Position numbers and translations under genes: made by a program. Shown piece after piece: positions 1 to 12,420 of a stretch of 64,000 nucleotides of DNA. The stretch's first letter is position 1, and every line of letters begins with the position of its first letter. This DNA comes from Gnetum montanum (taxonomy: Eukaryota; Streptophyta; Gnetopsida; Gnetales; Gnetaceae): contig MNCI01016273.1 of assembly GCA_015680685.1 (NCBI GenBank), positions 1,790,273-1,854,272 on the forward strand. Reading direction: 5' to 3'. The notes below the pieces were generated by a model, which saw only the letters and a list, made by a program, of their open reading frames with translations, ran no database searches and was not told where the DNA came from.

Positions 1-1105
1 TTTCCTTAGAAAGTTTAGCAACTTTTGTGAAAATGATGTAGAAACCAAAATCAACCACAACAACTACACTAGATATTTAGTTCAAGAATTTGAATACCAA
101 TGTTAATTTTATAGGTAGATGCTTGCAGGTTTTAGATTTCAAAAACAGAGAAGACTTAATTTTGAAAAATATTTGAAGAATTTTTTGAAAACTAGTTAGA
201 AAATATTTTTAAAAAGGTCTTGGAAAATATTTTGGGCTAAGAATTTTGATGAAGATCCTTCTTCTAACACTAAAAACTATAATGCCTGAAAAATTTGATT
301 GTTGGAAAATGAAGAATTCCATGAGAAATAGCCTAACTATGGATCCAAAGGGCCTCCAAGAAGAGGATTTTAAGTACTCCAATCAGTATTGTTAATCACC
401 CAAGAGCTAGACATTGTAAATGGTGTAAATAATTTAACTGGAAATACATATCTAATCTAAGAAAAAGCACAAAAATTAAACTTGGAATAAACTTGCATAG
501 ATAAATGAACTATTGATTTTTATTAAATAATAAAAATATTATAAGAGTAGAGTTTCAATATGTACAAGTATGTACCTAGATGCACAAGGAGTTGCATGCA
601 TGGTGCTTGAAGTCTAGTGAAACTAACAGGTTTTTTTTTGTAGTTGATTGCATAATTCAAGTATTTCTAAGCTCCAACTTCTGAAAATCTTCATTGGTTC
701 TTGGACCTAGATCTACTACATTGGTTGTAAAAATGATGGGGAAAATGCTTAATATTTTGCTACTATGCAATGCACTAAGAGTCTCCAATGCTCAACCAAG
801 TGCCAATTTGCCAAAAATCTTGTAAATTCCAATGGTTACAAGTGTTTAAACGTGAGAAACTTGTAAAACCACCCAAAACCTATTCAATGTGTTTAAAATA
901 TTTATTTATAGTTCATAAGGTTGTTGGTTTATTCTGCTACAAATTTTTTCCATGATTGCTAATATATTGAAATCATGTACAAGTGTGGTAGGTTGTTATT
1001 CTAGTGTAGTTGACCATTTATGGCAAGTTTTGATAACCCAAAGCTATCAAAACCCATCTACATACTACAAATAGTAAACAAACTTTTGTGTCTATGATGA
1101 CTTCA
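1..1105. other. AT-rich stretch without recognisable gene
   Basis: I see no coding pattern, LTR terminus or tandem array here. Codon-like stretches are short and broken. It is probably old, decayed repeat DNA. Confidence 0.5.
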
Positions 1106-1309
1106 CCTCAACTACACTGGCCATGTGAATACTGCTAAGAATTGTTGTGACTATGCTGGCTATTATTGGGAAAATGTAAAATCCAATAACTCCAACGTTG
1201 GCCTTGCAATGTCCATGTTGGGTTTTCTGGAAACTATGTTGGGAGTTGTTGGAAAATGAAAAACCAACACCACCAATGTTGGATGTAGGTGGTTCTAGTG
1301 TAGTTGAGG
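1106..1309. repeat. Imperfect inverted repeat, MITE-like or hairpin relic
   Basis: CCTCAACTACACT at 1106-1118 is the exact reverse complement of AGTGTAGTTGAGG at 1297-1309. Weaker inverted similarity continues inwards, for example CCAATAACTCC near 1182 against GGGAGTTGTTGG near 1231. A roughly 200-bp element with 13-bp perfect terminal inverted repeats and internal palindromic character fits a small hairpin transposon. No clear target-site duplication was found, so a chance or foldback origin remains possible. Confidence 0.4.
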
Positions 1310-1578
1310 CTATACCATTATAAAAAACCATGAAAATGCCAAATTTGATAGTCCCCAAGGCATTTTCAACTTTCCTAAGCCCAAATATAGCCATGAAAAG
1401 GAAAATGAGGCTATGAAAACTTATGAGGCATTTTTTTTCAGCCCTAAAAGTTAAAGTATGTGAAATTGCATCTCATGGATTACAATGTTTACATTTTACA
1501 ATGAAAATCTAGCCTTGGGTTTAATGGTAAGATTACAAACTACAACATAAGATTTCTTGGTGGTGTTTCATTATCAAG

Positions 1579-2038
1579 CATGGAATTAGAATTTTTCCAT
1601 TCCATCTTTGACCACACATTGATAATCTAAGATTCATACATTGGGCCAATGTATAAGCTAGCATACGAGCAATGGAATTAGAAGTTTTCCACTCCAAACA
1701 TGCCCATACGTTGTTCCAAAATATAAATAAACATATCAAGAATGGAATTAGAAATTCTTCATTCCAAGTTTAACCATACACTGATAATTTAAGACCCACA
1801 CACTAGGCCAACATATAAGCTAGTTTATGAGTAATGGAATTAAAACTTTTCCATTCCAAACTTACCAATACATTATTATAATGTATAAACCAATGTATAA
1901 AGAATGGAATTAGAAATTTTCCATTCCAAACTTGACCATACATTGAACACTGAGCTCGATACATTAGGCTAATGTATAAACCAATGTATGAGGAATGGAA
2001 TTAGAAATTTTCCATTCCAAATTTGATCATATGTTGCC
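1579..2038. repeat. Tandem array with alternating 92/70-bp units
   Basis: Six units start with AATGGAATTAGAA at about 1579, 1671, 1741, 1833, 1903 and 1994. Spacings are about 92, 70, 92, 70 and 91 bp, which makes a higher-order repeat of about 162 bp. Each unit opens with an imperfect inverted repeat, AATGGAA followed after about 9 bases by TTCCATT. The body carries CCATACATTG and AATGTATAA motifs. Units differ at many positions, so the array is old. I see no coding function. Confidence 0.8.
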
Positions 2039-2399
2039 AAGCCCCACTAAATCTCAAAAAATAATAATAATAAATTATCAAAAGTTTCCAAGTACTAAAA
2101 ATCCATCAAAATAAATTTGCATTTTGAGGATTTAATGTACACACGTTGGTAATGTCAATTTTAACTTTTAAATTATTTTGGCAGCAAAAGCAAAGATACT
2201 ACTTTGGCATCTTAAAACTATTTCATAATATCTTTCTATTCTTATGAAATTTTTAATTATTTTAACAATTTTTAAGCTTTTTTACTTATATTAGTAATTT
2301 ACAATGTGTTTGCACTAGATTATATTTACTTTGGTAAATTATAATTTTTTTCATTAGATTTCTATTTATTTTAATCATAAAATAATAAAAAATGACTAA

Positions 2400-2640
2400 A
2401 AAACCAATAAAAAATAAATATTATCATTTTAAACCTTATTTTACATTATTTCACCTTAATCTACCTTATTTGGCTTTAATTTTACCTTGTTATAACCATG
2501 CATTAACCTTGTTTAGCCATATTTTGCCTCATTGTCGCCTTGTTCTACCTTGTTATGGCATTTTTAGCCTAATTATAATATTTTTTGTCCTTATGTTACC
2601 TTATTTTTCTCTATTATCATAGTATTTTACATTATTTAAC
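2400..2640 (+). repeat. Short-period CCTT-rich degenerate repeat
   Basis: The plus strand repeats variants of TTACCTTATTT and CCTTGTTnnACC at short, irregular spacing and has strong pyrimidine bias. An open frame of 76 codons spans most of it. It is hydrophobic only because the TTA/CTT-type repeat encodes Leu, Phe, Pro and Tyr. I read this as simple-sequence DNA rather than a gene. Confidence 0.5.
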
Positions 2641-5600
2641 AATTTTATCATGGAAATGCCACTTGATGTGCTTATATTAACATGTAGGATTAACCTAAAA
2701 GGATGAGGAAGTAATTCAACTAGCCTTGGAGCCTATGTGTAACCTTCTTGTGATGTTACTTGAACAAATTTCCTTGAACACTTAATCCTTGAGCCTATAA
2801 ACCTTTGGCCATGTAGCCTTAACATCCTAGAATGGTTTGACTTCACTTAACCTTGAAAACCATAAACATCTCAAAGGATTCCTTGGTCAAATTTCCTATT
2901 TTAAACCATGATGATGAGGAGAAAATGCATGAAACTAGGTTCCTCACTAGAACTTAAGTTTGCTCAAGGCATCATCAAATCCCTGAAAGTCAACATTGAA
3001 GCCTTCGCATGACCTTGATTACAACTAACATTAACACATTTTTTGTTAGTCTTTGTTGGCCTTGTCTACAAATTAAAATGAGCATGAGACATCAATTAAC
3101 CTTGTAACCTATGAAATGAGAGCTTGTGTAAGCTATTATCTCTTATTGAGTTCTTAAGCATTGCAAAATTTATATAAATATGTGAAACAAAGTACAAATT
3201 TCTCATGTTTTAGAAGTTATAACCAATAGTGGTCTGTACTCTGCTTGTTATTTCATATGGCTTTATGCAATCTCTTGTAATCACATGTATTATTTGACTT
3301 GTTTTCTTTTCCTCTTAAATTTATTTTTGTAGGATGAAGCTTGAAGTAATCACACGGTTGTAACTCATCCTAGTAGTGAGTTACCACATGATCATGATGC
3401 ACAAGATTCAGTTAGCTTATTTGACCTTGCCGACAGTGCTTGTCTTGCATCACTTCCATTACCGCTCTTACACCATATCCCCATAGCCAAAGTATAGCCT
3501 TCCTTACCTTGCTAATAATTAAAACATATGTTTGACATTCATGCACTATGGTCATATTACATCTCCTTTGACATGCTCCACTATCAAGTTCATTGAATGT
3601 AATGCATCTCATTGAATGAGAAAATGAAATGAAATTTGGCTTTGGCAATGAAACCTAATGAAGGTTTCACCCCTCAAGAAAAGAGAGGGGAAGAAAATTA
3701 CCAAGAAAGATGAGAGACCAATGTAGCCTAAAGACAATCAAAATTAATGACTCTAAAATAGAAAAGCCTAATGGTCAAAGAAGCCTAAAAGTGAAGTGTT
3801 GGTTCCTCTAACACATTATTGGGTAACTATCAGTTTGAGCACAAAACATGAAGATCTTTTTAGCCAATACACATATCACCACCATACCATAACCATGATG
3901 TCAATATTTGAAATTCCTTGTTACCCCATGTAACCATTCCCCAATAATCGATATAGCCTCCATCTCATCTCAAACTCATAACATTTCATCATGACCTTAT
4001 TTCATCATTGTGAGCACTCCTTAACATTGTTCAATAGCTATGGAATCAAGTGTGAAGAGGAAGCATAGGTGATGAACTTATGGAAATGTTCCTTATTCTT
4101 TGTTCACATTTCTTAGGTAAATCCTCCAAACATCAACAAAGAGAGGCCAATGAAACACCCCACAAAAATTCATGTGGTATATAAAAAGCCTAATAGCTAA
4201 GAATTGGCATTGTAATTTGATGGAAATTTAAAGGTAGAAAAAATTGCCTATTTTCCCATCAAATATCCTACCCTATGACCTTATTTTAGCAAGGTTTTGA
4301 ACATTTCTTCATGTGTAAAGTAAAATTTATAGTTCACAAGTTGTAAATTTTATTTAAGCCAATGTGTGAAGGCTCAAAATGTTAATATGCTACCAAAATT
4401 AGCAAAAAAAAAAAAGAGCCAAAAACATTGGTAGCATAGACGTTGGAGTTTGGGCCATGAAAATAGCCTAAATATGTCATAAAATTTGGTAAGAAAAGCT
4501 TCATACATTGATGGTTAAAATGCTACACTTTTTGAATGGTGAAAGTTCCAAATACATTATATTTCAATGTCCAAAAATTTAAAAACGTTAGTGGATCATA
4601 TGTTGTAGATTTTGGCCACCAAATGGCATTAGAAACATTGTAAGGAATGTCAGAAATCAAGTAGAATAAAGTCATCAAAAAATCAAAATATTCACAACCT
4701 ATTTAGACCACTGTTTGCATATTTTGAAGAACTTTTGAATCATTTTTCTTTTAGCAAAATTAGAGAGTTTCAAAGTACAGAAAAAATTTAAAAGTCCATA
4801 GTCATTTTCGACCATTGCAGATCACTAGAGCAAAGAGGAGCTATAGTAGATATAGTTCAAATGCAGATTTTTTGAAATCCACAAGGTGAATGTAGTTGGA
4901 GAACCCACCGTACCATTTGAATCAAGCTCCAAAGCTATTCTTTGTGCTCTTGGGATTTTGAGGCCCACAACTTATATTCTCTAAACCTTGATTTTCATAA
5001 ATTTTTTATCACATTTAATATAGAGTTTATATTTTCCTTTATTTTCCACATTTATTTTCCATATATTTATTATCAAAACTTAGTGCTTAAATTACCATCT
5101 TGTTTGCATCCTTTTATACTTGGTAACAAATGTATAAGTCTTCAATTGAATGACAAAACCATTTGAGGTGCTATGGATCCTTTTTCAAGGCCCATTGGAT
5201 TTAGGGTTAAACTATTATGCATTGTAATTTTTTATTCTCTAATACTAGATTTTTCATCCGTTATAGCATTAATAAAGAAACTTTTGAAAACACTTGTCAC
5301 AATTCAAGAAACAACTAGAACATCATGCAAAAGAATGAAAATAGCTAGGGAGAAGATGAGAAAACTTGGAAAATACCTAAACAACCTCAAGTTGAGTTGA
5401 GAAAAGGTTTTAGATTTTTTATCTTTTAGTTTTTCATAAATATTGTTATATTCACCATTATTGGTAGATGAGTATGAGAGAAAGCCCTTGAGTGTGGAGA
5501 GTTAAGCAAGAGAGAGTGGATGAGCATATTGAGAACAATTAGGGATTAAACTCAAAGATCAACTCATGATATGTTGGTCTATGTATTCTATTTTCTTGTA

Positions 5601-6801
5601 CCTTACTTGTGAGTTAAGATGCCCTAGGTTGTGGGAGAGATTCTCTATTGGTTGTGCCTTACATTGAGAACACAATTATATGGTTGTAGAGCCTCATGCT
5701 CTATAATATTTTTGAAGACAAAAATTTTGGGATGTTTGAGGGTTTTTAAGAACCATATAATGATGCAGAAAATTGATGCTAGAAATTAGAAGAATCCAAG
5801 AAGAATATTTTCAAAAGTCTTAAAAAAGATCTAAGGCATCTTAGGTAGTCTTGCTGATCATCTACATAGTTAAAAAATCTATTACAAAATGAAATGTGGG
5901 AAAATGAGTGAAATAGATGAGAAAATGGATGTATGATAGATGCAACATTGAATTTGTAAAAATTGAGAGATGACAAGAAAAAATAGAAGCAAAAAGATGT
6001 GGCCAAAATAATTGAAACTTTGTATTCAATTGATGTAAAATGTTAATGCAATCTAGGTTTAGAGAGGTATAGATTGAGGCCTTTACAATATGAGAATATA
6101 CAATATTTAGAGATCTCTCTAAGTTTTTCATTTAGGATCTAGTGCACAAGTATGCAGGGTGTGTTATGCAAGTTAACCTACACTTCCAGCTTGATCTATC
6201 TACTTCTGAATATTGGTTGTAATAGGTTCTTATTACTTCTAGTGATATGCCCACCAAACATGATTTCTACTTGCCAAAAAAGATATTTGTTTCTTTTCTT
6301 GCCAAAAGGATCCAAAAAGGTCCCAAAATTAATTTCAAATCTCACTTAAATAGGTTACAATCTATTGTTACTTTGTTGATTAGGCTTCGAGTAGCAACCT
6401 GGGTAGTTACATAGTGTTTTTAACAAATTTTATGGCCCAGACATGTAAAATTTTCATCACCAACGTTTTTTAAAATTTATGTCAAATTTGATAACATTTT
6501 TGACTTTTGAGTCCAATTATGCTATCATAATAAAATTCACATTGTATTTGACAATGTGGGCCATGAATTTCATTTTATATGTTGAAAGAACTTTAGAATT
6601 TTGTTAAAACAATGTTACAAGGTAAAACATTTGAAGGAAAAATAAGGTAATTATTTTTTCTCTTCAATCTAATCAAAATTACAATGCAAATTTGGCTTCA
6701 AGGCTTTCTTGTTTGTGATAGAATTTTCTTTGAGGTATTTCAGTGACTCCTCTTTATTGATGTTTTGAGGATTGAACCAAAAGACATCAAAAAAAAATTT
6801 G
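2641..6801. other. Unassigned AT-rich region
   Basis: Several frames of 65-90 codons exist (for example 3412-3648 minus, 4942-5166 plus, 5862-6131 minus). None shows a recognisable motif, conserved composition or homology to the other elements in this window. It may contain the 3' end and LTR of the Tat-like element that begins at 7350, but I could not identify LTR termini. Confidence 0.4.
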
Positions 6802-6896
6802 AAACATAGGTTTTCATCATTAGCAAGGCTATAGGAGATGTCACAAGGCCATGATACATGAATGTTAAACATAGGTTTTCATCATTAGCACGGCTA
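6802..6896. repeat. Direct repeat, 65-bp period
   Basis: A 30-bp segment beginning AAACATAGGTTTTCATCATT occurs at 6802-6831 and again at 6867-6896 with one mismatch. The 35 bp between the copies are unique. It looks like a local duplication with no identified function. Confidence 0.7.
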
Positions 6897-7349
6897 AAGA
6901 CGGCTAAATTTTATAAATGGCTATGGTGATAAAAGGGTAGTAGGAATGATATGAAGTAAGCACTATTAACATTGTTAAATGAGTTAATTAAATTTCATGG
7001 ATTGAGAACATGTGATAACTCATTACTATAATGAGTCACATCTTAGTCATGATCCTAAGCTCATCTTGTACACACAACTCCAAGAGAACAAGAAAACTGA
7101 TCAAAGAAACATGATATTAGAAAAGATTACATGGGACAACATGCAAATATTGGATAACATGAGTTACAATTGGCAAGACTTGGGAACTTTGTATCATTTT
7201 TGTGGATTTATACAAAACTTGTAGTTATTCTGGCCAAAAAGAGATCATGTAGGCTCACTTGTTAAGTCTATAAATAATGTATTAATGCCATGCATATGGT
7301 TAGATCTATAAACAAAGGCAAACAAAGAATAAGAGAAAATTAGTCAATA

Positions 7350-7896
7350 TTAGATATAATAAAGTTTAAGATAGGAATAGTTGACTGGTTGGCCAATTCA
7401 TTCCCATCCATATCTACCATAGGCTCTTGTGACTAAGAAATACTCTTTCCAATTGGCTAAGAATTTATTAACATGTTCATACACACCCTTGAGAACAAAG
7501 TCTTCTTCTTTGATCTTTTGTCAATTTAGTTCATGATCATAGTGCTATTTTTGCTTCCCTTGATATTTTTCAATGTGATCAAGCATTTGCATTCATTGCT
7601 CTTCCACTAAGTCCAGGTTAATGGTACATAACTCATTGTTCTGCTCATTATTAGATAGAGCTATCCTTAGAGATGGAAATTATAGTTCAACAGCCAAAAT
7701 ATCTTCAAATTCATAAACAAGGCTATATGATGTCGCACTAGTTATAGTTCAAAATGTTGTCCTATCAGTCCAAAGTGCATACAATATTTGTTCATGCCAT
7801 CTACATTTACTACTATTTAACATTTTCTTTAGAAGATTAACGATGATCTGGTTACTGGATTCATCTTGGCCATTAGCTTGTTGATAATAGGGTGAT
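7350..7896 (-). pseudogene. Tat-like gypsy integrase, C-terminal part (old host element)
   Basis: Read on the minus strand, the segment encodes the end of a Ty3/gypsy integrase. NGQDES follows the catalytic-core glutamate region, then come WHEQILYALWTDRTT and SLVYEFEDILAVELQ-like stretches. The end is a GPY/F-like region (FLANWKEYFLVTRAYG) and a terminal LKLYYI before a TAA at 7350-7352. This order matches the IN C-terminus of the plant Tat lineage. The gene is split: its upstream part lies at 17745-19309, displaced by element 1. Several in-frame stops are present, so it is a pseudogene. Confidence 0.8.
7892..7896. repeat. Target-site duplication GTGAT of element 1 (left)
   Basis: GTGAT immediately left of the LTR terminus is repeated at 17745-17749 just beyond the other LTR. 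Removing element 1 and one GTGAT restores an uninterrupted integrase frame, which independently supports the boundary call. Confidence 0.85.
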
Positions 7897-8704
7897 TGAT
7901 GAGTGGCGAGGTACCCCTACGCTCAACCATACGAATACAAGCATTTCATGCATGATTCGGTCGAAATCCAAGGACTAAGTGCCTAGGTGGACTTGTGGAA
8001 CAATAACTAGTTGATTAATCATTATCTTCCCAAACTTACTTGTATGTCACGGTTGTATGGTTAAGTAAGCTTGAGGCATATGATTTTTTTGGCTTTTATG
8101 TGTTTTATATCCTGCGCTAATAAGGAGGGGAGAGAGAAATAACTAAGTAGCTAATATAATTTAACTATTCATTAATTAAGTTCTAAGTATTCCTAACACT
8201 AGTATCCATTTCCACTTGTCATACACATCCTGAACCAATGCAACGTTACTGGGATTACCATACGCTAATTGTTACTGGGTTACCAAGCGCTACACACATG
8301 CTTGAAGTAGTTGTACTGAGTGTATTTAACTAAGAGAGTTGTAGGGCAAGATAACTTATTAATTAACTAGAAAAGCATTAAATAATAATTAACACTAATT
8401 AATCTATTCTGTATGCTACAAGGTTTATCATAGAGTTCATCTTTATTACTGTACACAAAGTATGCTCAAGTACACAATGTTCAAATAAAGATTCATTCAC
8501 TCTATGAATCCTACTATGGGCATGCAGAAATAATTCTAACTCTGGAGGGAGAAAATGGCAAGAGTTTGGCTAAGGGACTAATTCTTAATTGTGGGAACCA
8601 AGGACACCACCTCTTATTTATAGATGAGGAGACAAGCCGCGATATTGAGTATCTGATATTGCATCATCAATCTGATATTGTGAACACGATATCATGGTTC
8701 ATCA
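7897..8704 (-). repeat. Element 1 3' LTR
   Basis: Plus-strand termini are TGATGAG and TTCATCA. A minus-strand TATAAATA box lies at 8615-8622. Between the box and the U3 end (8636-8704) are four GATAT(C/T) motifs. GGTTACCnnnCGCTA-type repeats occur near 8240-8290. The right end abuts a polypurine tract, read on the minus strand as TCATGGGGGTA. Confidence 0.92.
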
Positions 8705-10689
8705 TACCCCCATGAATGAATGAAAACTCATCCTTGAGTTCCTTACAAAATATTAGAAAGGTATGGGATTATTGACTGAATGACTATTGATGGTGGAATG
8801 GGGTGATTGACTCAAAGTGCCCAATGAATGGATTAACAATATAATACATGACAACATTAGTGTTCATAACCACAAAAGTGAACATTGTACATAAATGACA
8901 TCCAACCTTATTCGTAGCTAAAAGAGAAGAAGAAGAGAGAGAGAGAGAGAGAGAGAGAGAATAAAACATGTTGCTGTCGATGCCAATATTGCACCTGTTG
9001 TTGCTTATCCATAACCATGCCACCAATCTTGCTCCTTTCAGAAATGTTCTAGTTTCAGTCCATCCTGAGTGCATCCTCCAAGCCTAGTCCATTGTTGTAT
9101 GATCACCATCTGTACACACAACATAGTCACAAATGAACGAGGGTATATAAATCACAATGTAGTTGATACCTTGCCTTGATATGAAGTGCATTGGCTAAGT
9201 TGTGGTTATGGTGGATACTGGTTCTAGAGTTTTAACACTGGTAACTACTTAAGGTGTAGGGGTTAGGAAAAATTGAAAAATTTGTGCTTGACCCCCTATG
9301 ACTAAGAGCAAACCTCTGGTAGCGATAGGATGGAAAAAGAGGAGTAATAAAGATGGAGAAAAGTAACAACGACAACGCCAATAAAATGGATGTCATGGAT
9401 GGGGATGAAAAAAAATTGGTGATTGCAATAAATGTTGAAGGAAAAGAAGCTAACAAGTGCACCAAAAAGGAATGCCAGTGGGTCCTTCCCAAAGCAGGCT
9501 CATGCCATTGATGCCTTGATAGACCTGCAAACCAAAGAGTCTATAGGCTCTAGAAATGTCATTGGGAAGAAAGAGTTAAAAACTTACCCACAAGAAATTA
9601 CCAAGGAAGAACAATGCATCAACCAAGATACAAAATAATGATAAAATTGGCAATGAGGTGAGAAATGGAAAAGAAAGGTGTAGAGGAGAGAATGGAATGG
9701 AAACCAAAAAACAAGGTTGTGTAAAGTCCCTTGTGTGTTTCATGGTTAATGTGATCAAGTAGGACTCATTTCAAATCCAGACTCAAACCACACACATTCA
9801 GTGACCTTGCATCAACACATTTGACCAACCCACCTTCTTAAAGCAACAAGAATGCCTCTACAAAAAGTCACCACCATTCCAAGGAGAGCAAGATGGAGAT
9901 CCAAGAAGAGAGAAGGGGCCTTAGTTAGAGGGAACCTTCAAGCATGAGTAACATGTCTTTCTAGTGCCTTAACCAATGCATGTAGCCCAAGATCATTATT
10001 GTGTTTAAGGGGTGTAATTTGAATTCTCACTATTTTTTTTTTTTTGCATGAGAACCACACCATGCAAAGACTTATTTTTATGTACTCAGCTTCTGGTAAT
10101 TTGATGAATGATTAGAATGGAAGAAAACCCAAAGAAAAAGCATCCCAACACTTAAGAGAATAGCCAATATAAATGCATAGAATCCCTTTGAGGTCACACC
10201 CTTTTCATCCTTTGACTCTTTTCTTAGTCTGAGAAATACCCAATTACTAATTCATTAATAGTTTTATTAAAGAAAGGGACTATATAGTTTCAAGACAAGG
10301 GAGATCATAGGATTTTATGGATGCATGAACAATGTAGACTCATTGCCTATTTAATCAAAAGAACCATACCTTAATATCAACATTGTTCTTCAAATGTAAA
10401 ATCCAAACATTAGCAATCGATATGATATTATTCATACCATCATCATGAACACTTATTAGGTGACAAATAAAATAAAGTAAGCACACAAAGAAATGGTAAA
10501 AATATGAACGATGGTGTAAAACAAAAATAAGAAAGATTAAAGAAATGTGCAAAAAAAAATATGTAAAACAAAAACTAAGAAAGAATTGAGGGCCTTCAAT
10601 GATTAGCAAGGATGGACATCTTACCCATGACTAAATTGGAAGGAGGAGATTTGAAATAATGAGCAAGGTTTCTCACTTACAGAGGTAGC
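8705..10689 (-). other. Element 1 noncoding 3' region and polypurine tract
   Basis: About 2 kb separates the integrase end from the 3' LTR. Homologous stretches occur in element 2 (35702-37655) and element 3 (20179-22100). No reading frame is shared between copies, because apparent frames are offset, so it is probably noncoding. A 23-bp block at 10052-10074 containing ACCATGCAAAGACTT is almost unchanged in all three copies and lies next to a T-rich tract. The polypurine tract lies at the LTR boundary. Athila elements often carry an env-like ORF here; this one does not. Confidence 0.75.
8934..8961. repeat. (AG)n microsatellite
   Basis: An uninterrupted AG/GA run of 28 bp lies inside the element 1 3' region. 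Element 2 has only a short interrupted GA stretch at the equivalent place (about 35900), so the run expanded after the copies diverged. Confidence 0.95.
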
Positions 10690-11900
10690 ATATGTTCTAG
10701 CTGACCTAAACTCATGGAAAGGTTTTGTTTATTGCATACTGAATAACAGTCTCTTATTTGGGCTCTCAAGTTTATATATGTCCATGATCCCTGAAGGAAA
10801 AGTTGCATAGATAATATAAGGTCCTTCCCACAATGTTTGAAATTTGGTACGTTGTGACACATGTGTGGGGTTCCAATAGAGAACCTTATCTCCTATTTGA
10901 TACTTAACTCTCCTAATTTTCAGGTCACAACATTGTTTATTAAAGGCCTTGTGAAAATCATTAGATGATAGGATATCTAGTTGGTTCTGATCTAGCAATT
11001 TAAGAGTCATCAACCATTTTTTTGTGCTAGATCGAGGACAATGTTGAGGTTACATGTTGTGGTTAGTGTACGAAGCTCAATTTGGATAGGGAGCATTTGA
11101 AGTTTTTCATACACTAACTTGTAGGGAGAGTAGCCTATAGGGAGTTTCCATGTGGAGCGGTATGCCCAAAGAGCATCATTTAGTTTAGTGCTCCAATCTT
11201 GCCTATATTTGCTAATAGTTCTTGTTAGCATCTTGGTAATTTCCCTGTTAGTGACCTTGGCTTGACCATTTGCTTCAGGGTGGTATGGTGTAGTCAATTT
11301 GTGCTCAACCCCTAAATGTTGCATTAGCTTCCAAAAAGTTGCACCTATGAAGTGTGTTCCATTATCATAGATAAGTGCACGCAACACACCAAACTTGTTG
11401 ATGACTTGTTGTTGAACAAATCGGGCAGCTGTAGATGATGTGCAATCTTTCATAATAGCTTCTTTAGTCCATTTTATTAAGTAGTATATGGCAACTATGA
11501 TGTAAGTTTTCCATTGGACATTGGTGTAATGGGCCCCATGAAATCAATTCCCAAAATGTCGAAGGATTCTAACAGTTGAGTCCATTATTGTGAACCCTCC
11601 ATTCTAGCAGTCATTCCCCCATCAAGTTGAAAACATTCACAAGATTGGACAAAGTAATGGGTGTCCCAGAACAAGGTAGGCCAATAATACCTTGCAAGCA
11701 AGATCTTAATAGCCATTCATCTCCTAGCATAGTGACCCCCATAAGGGCCCTCATGAGCATCTTGGAGAACCCTCAGTTGATCTCTATCAGGAACACATCA
11801 TCAAACCAAGCCATCGGGACATACTTTGTAAATTTTTCCATTAATTTACATAAAGTACTTGGCTCTGTGAAGAAAATTTTGTTTCTTCTTAAGGTCTAAT
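10690..11900 (-). pseudogene. Element 1 integrase (pol C-terminal domain)
   Basis: On the minus strand, reading from about 11900 downwards, there is an HHCC zinc-binding region (DAHEGPYGGHYARR followed by CECFQ). Next comes FDILGIDFMGPI of the core, then IYDNGTHFIGATF and TPYHPEANGQAKVTNRE, where the catalytic E is replaced by K (NGQAK). After that are WSTKLNDALWAYRST and SPYKLVYEK. A basic C-terminal part ends near 10690. The longest unbroken piece is 11010-11453. In this family the protein inserts cDNA into the genome. The altered catalytic residue plus stops indicate an inactive relic. Confidence 0.9.
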
Positions 11901-12420
11901 TCTTGTGGTGTTTTTTTGGTAAGGAGATAGGTTAAAATGCTACTGTACTAGTTTTTCTCTGTGGTTGATTGGTCTTTCACTACATTGGCAAAGAGGAACT
12001 CATCAGGGAAGTGATCAGAAATAGGATATTCATCATTTTTGTTGTCCCAACACAACTGAGATACATGATTGGCAACTACATTCTCAGTGCCTTTACGATC
12101 GATCATCATCAAATCTAACTCTTGTAGGATTACCAGCCCTCATATAATACGGGGCCTTACCGTTGACTTATTCATAAGGAACCGGATTACACTATGATCT
12201 GTGTGTATGAATACTTTGTATTCCAATACATAGTTCCTAAATTTTTCTAGTGCAAACACTACAACCATTAATTCCTTTTTTGTAGTAGTGTAGTTAAGTT
12301 GTGCACCAGTTATACTTCTACTTGCACAATGGATGTAATAAGAGAATTTTTGATCATCTAACTGTGTAATTACAGCTCCTAAGGCATAGTTGGATGCATC
12401 AGTCATGACATGGAACAGTT
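11901..12420 (-). pseudogene. Element 1 RNase H domain and linker to integrase
   Basis: The minus-strand frame 12406-12140 begins MTDASNYALGAVITQ, the typical D-A-S start of the Ty3/gypsy RNase H. It continues with YTTTKKELMVVVFALEKFR (catalytic E) and VFIHTDHSVIRFLM (catalytic D). The linker towards integrase includes ISDHFPDEFLF, a stretch typical of Athila-like pol proteins. The domain degrades the RNA strand of the RNA-DNA hybrid during reverse transcription. The core residues are visible, but the surrounding frame is broken. Confidence 0.88.

Noticed and set aside
1579-2038. CRISPR-like array
   Set aside because: Unit lengths alternate between 92 and 70 bp, units diverge throughout, and there are no short identical repeats separated by unique spacers. 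The context is plant repeat DNA.
2392-2622. Small hydrophobic protein gene (76 codons)
   Set aside because: The frame is produced by short-period CCTT/TTA repeats and has no homologous feature or promoter.
9232-9758. Env-like ORF in the 3' region of element 1
   Set aside because: Homologous DNA in element 2 (36030-36742) has apparent frames that are shifted against it. Similarity is at DNA level and no frame is preserved across copies.
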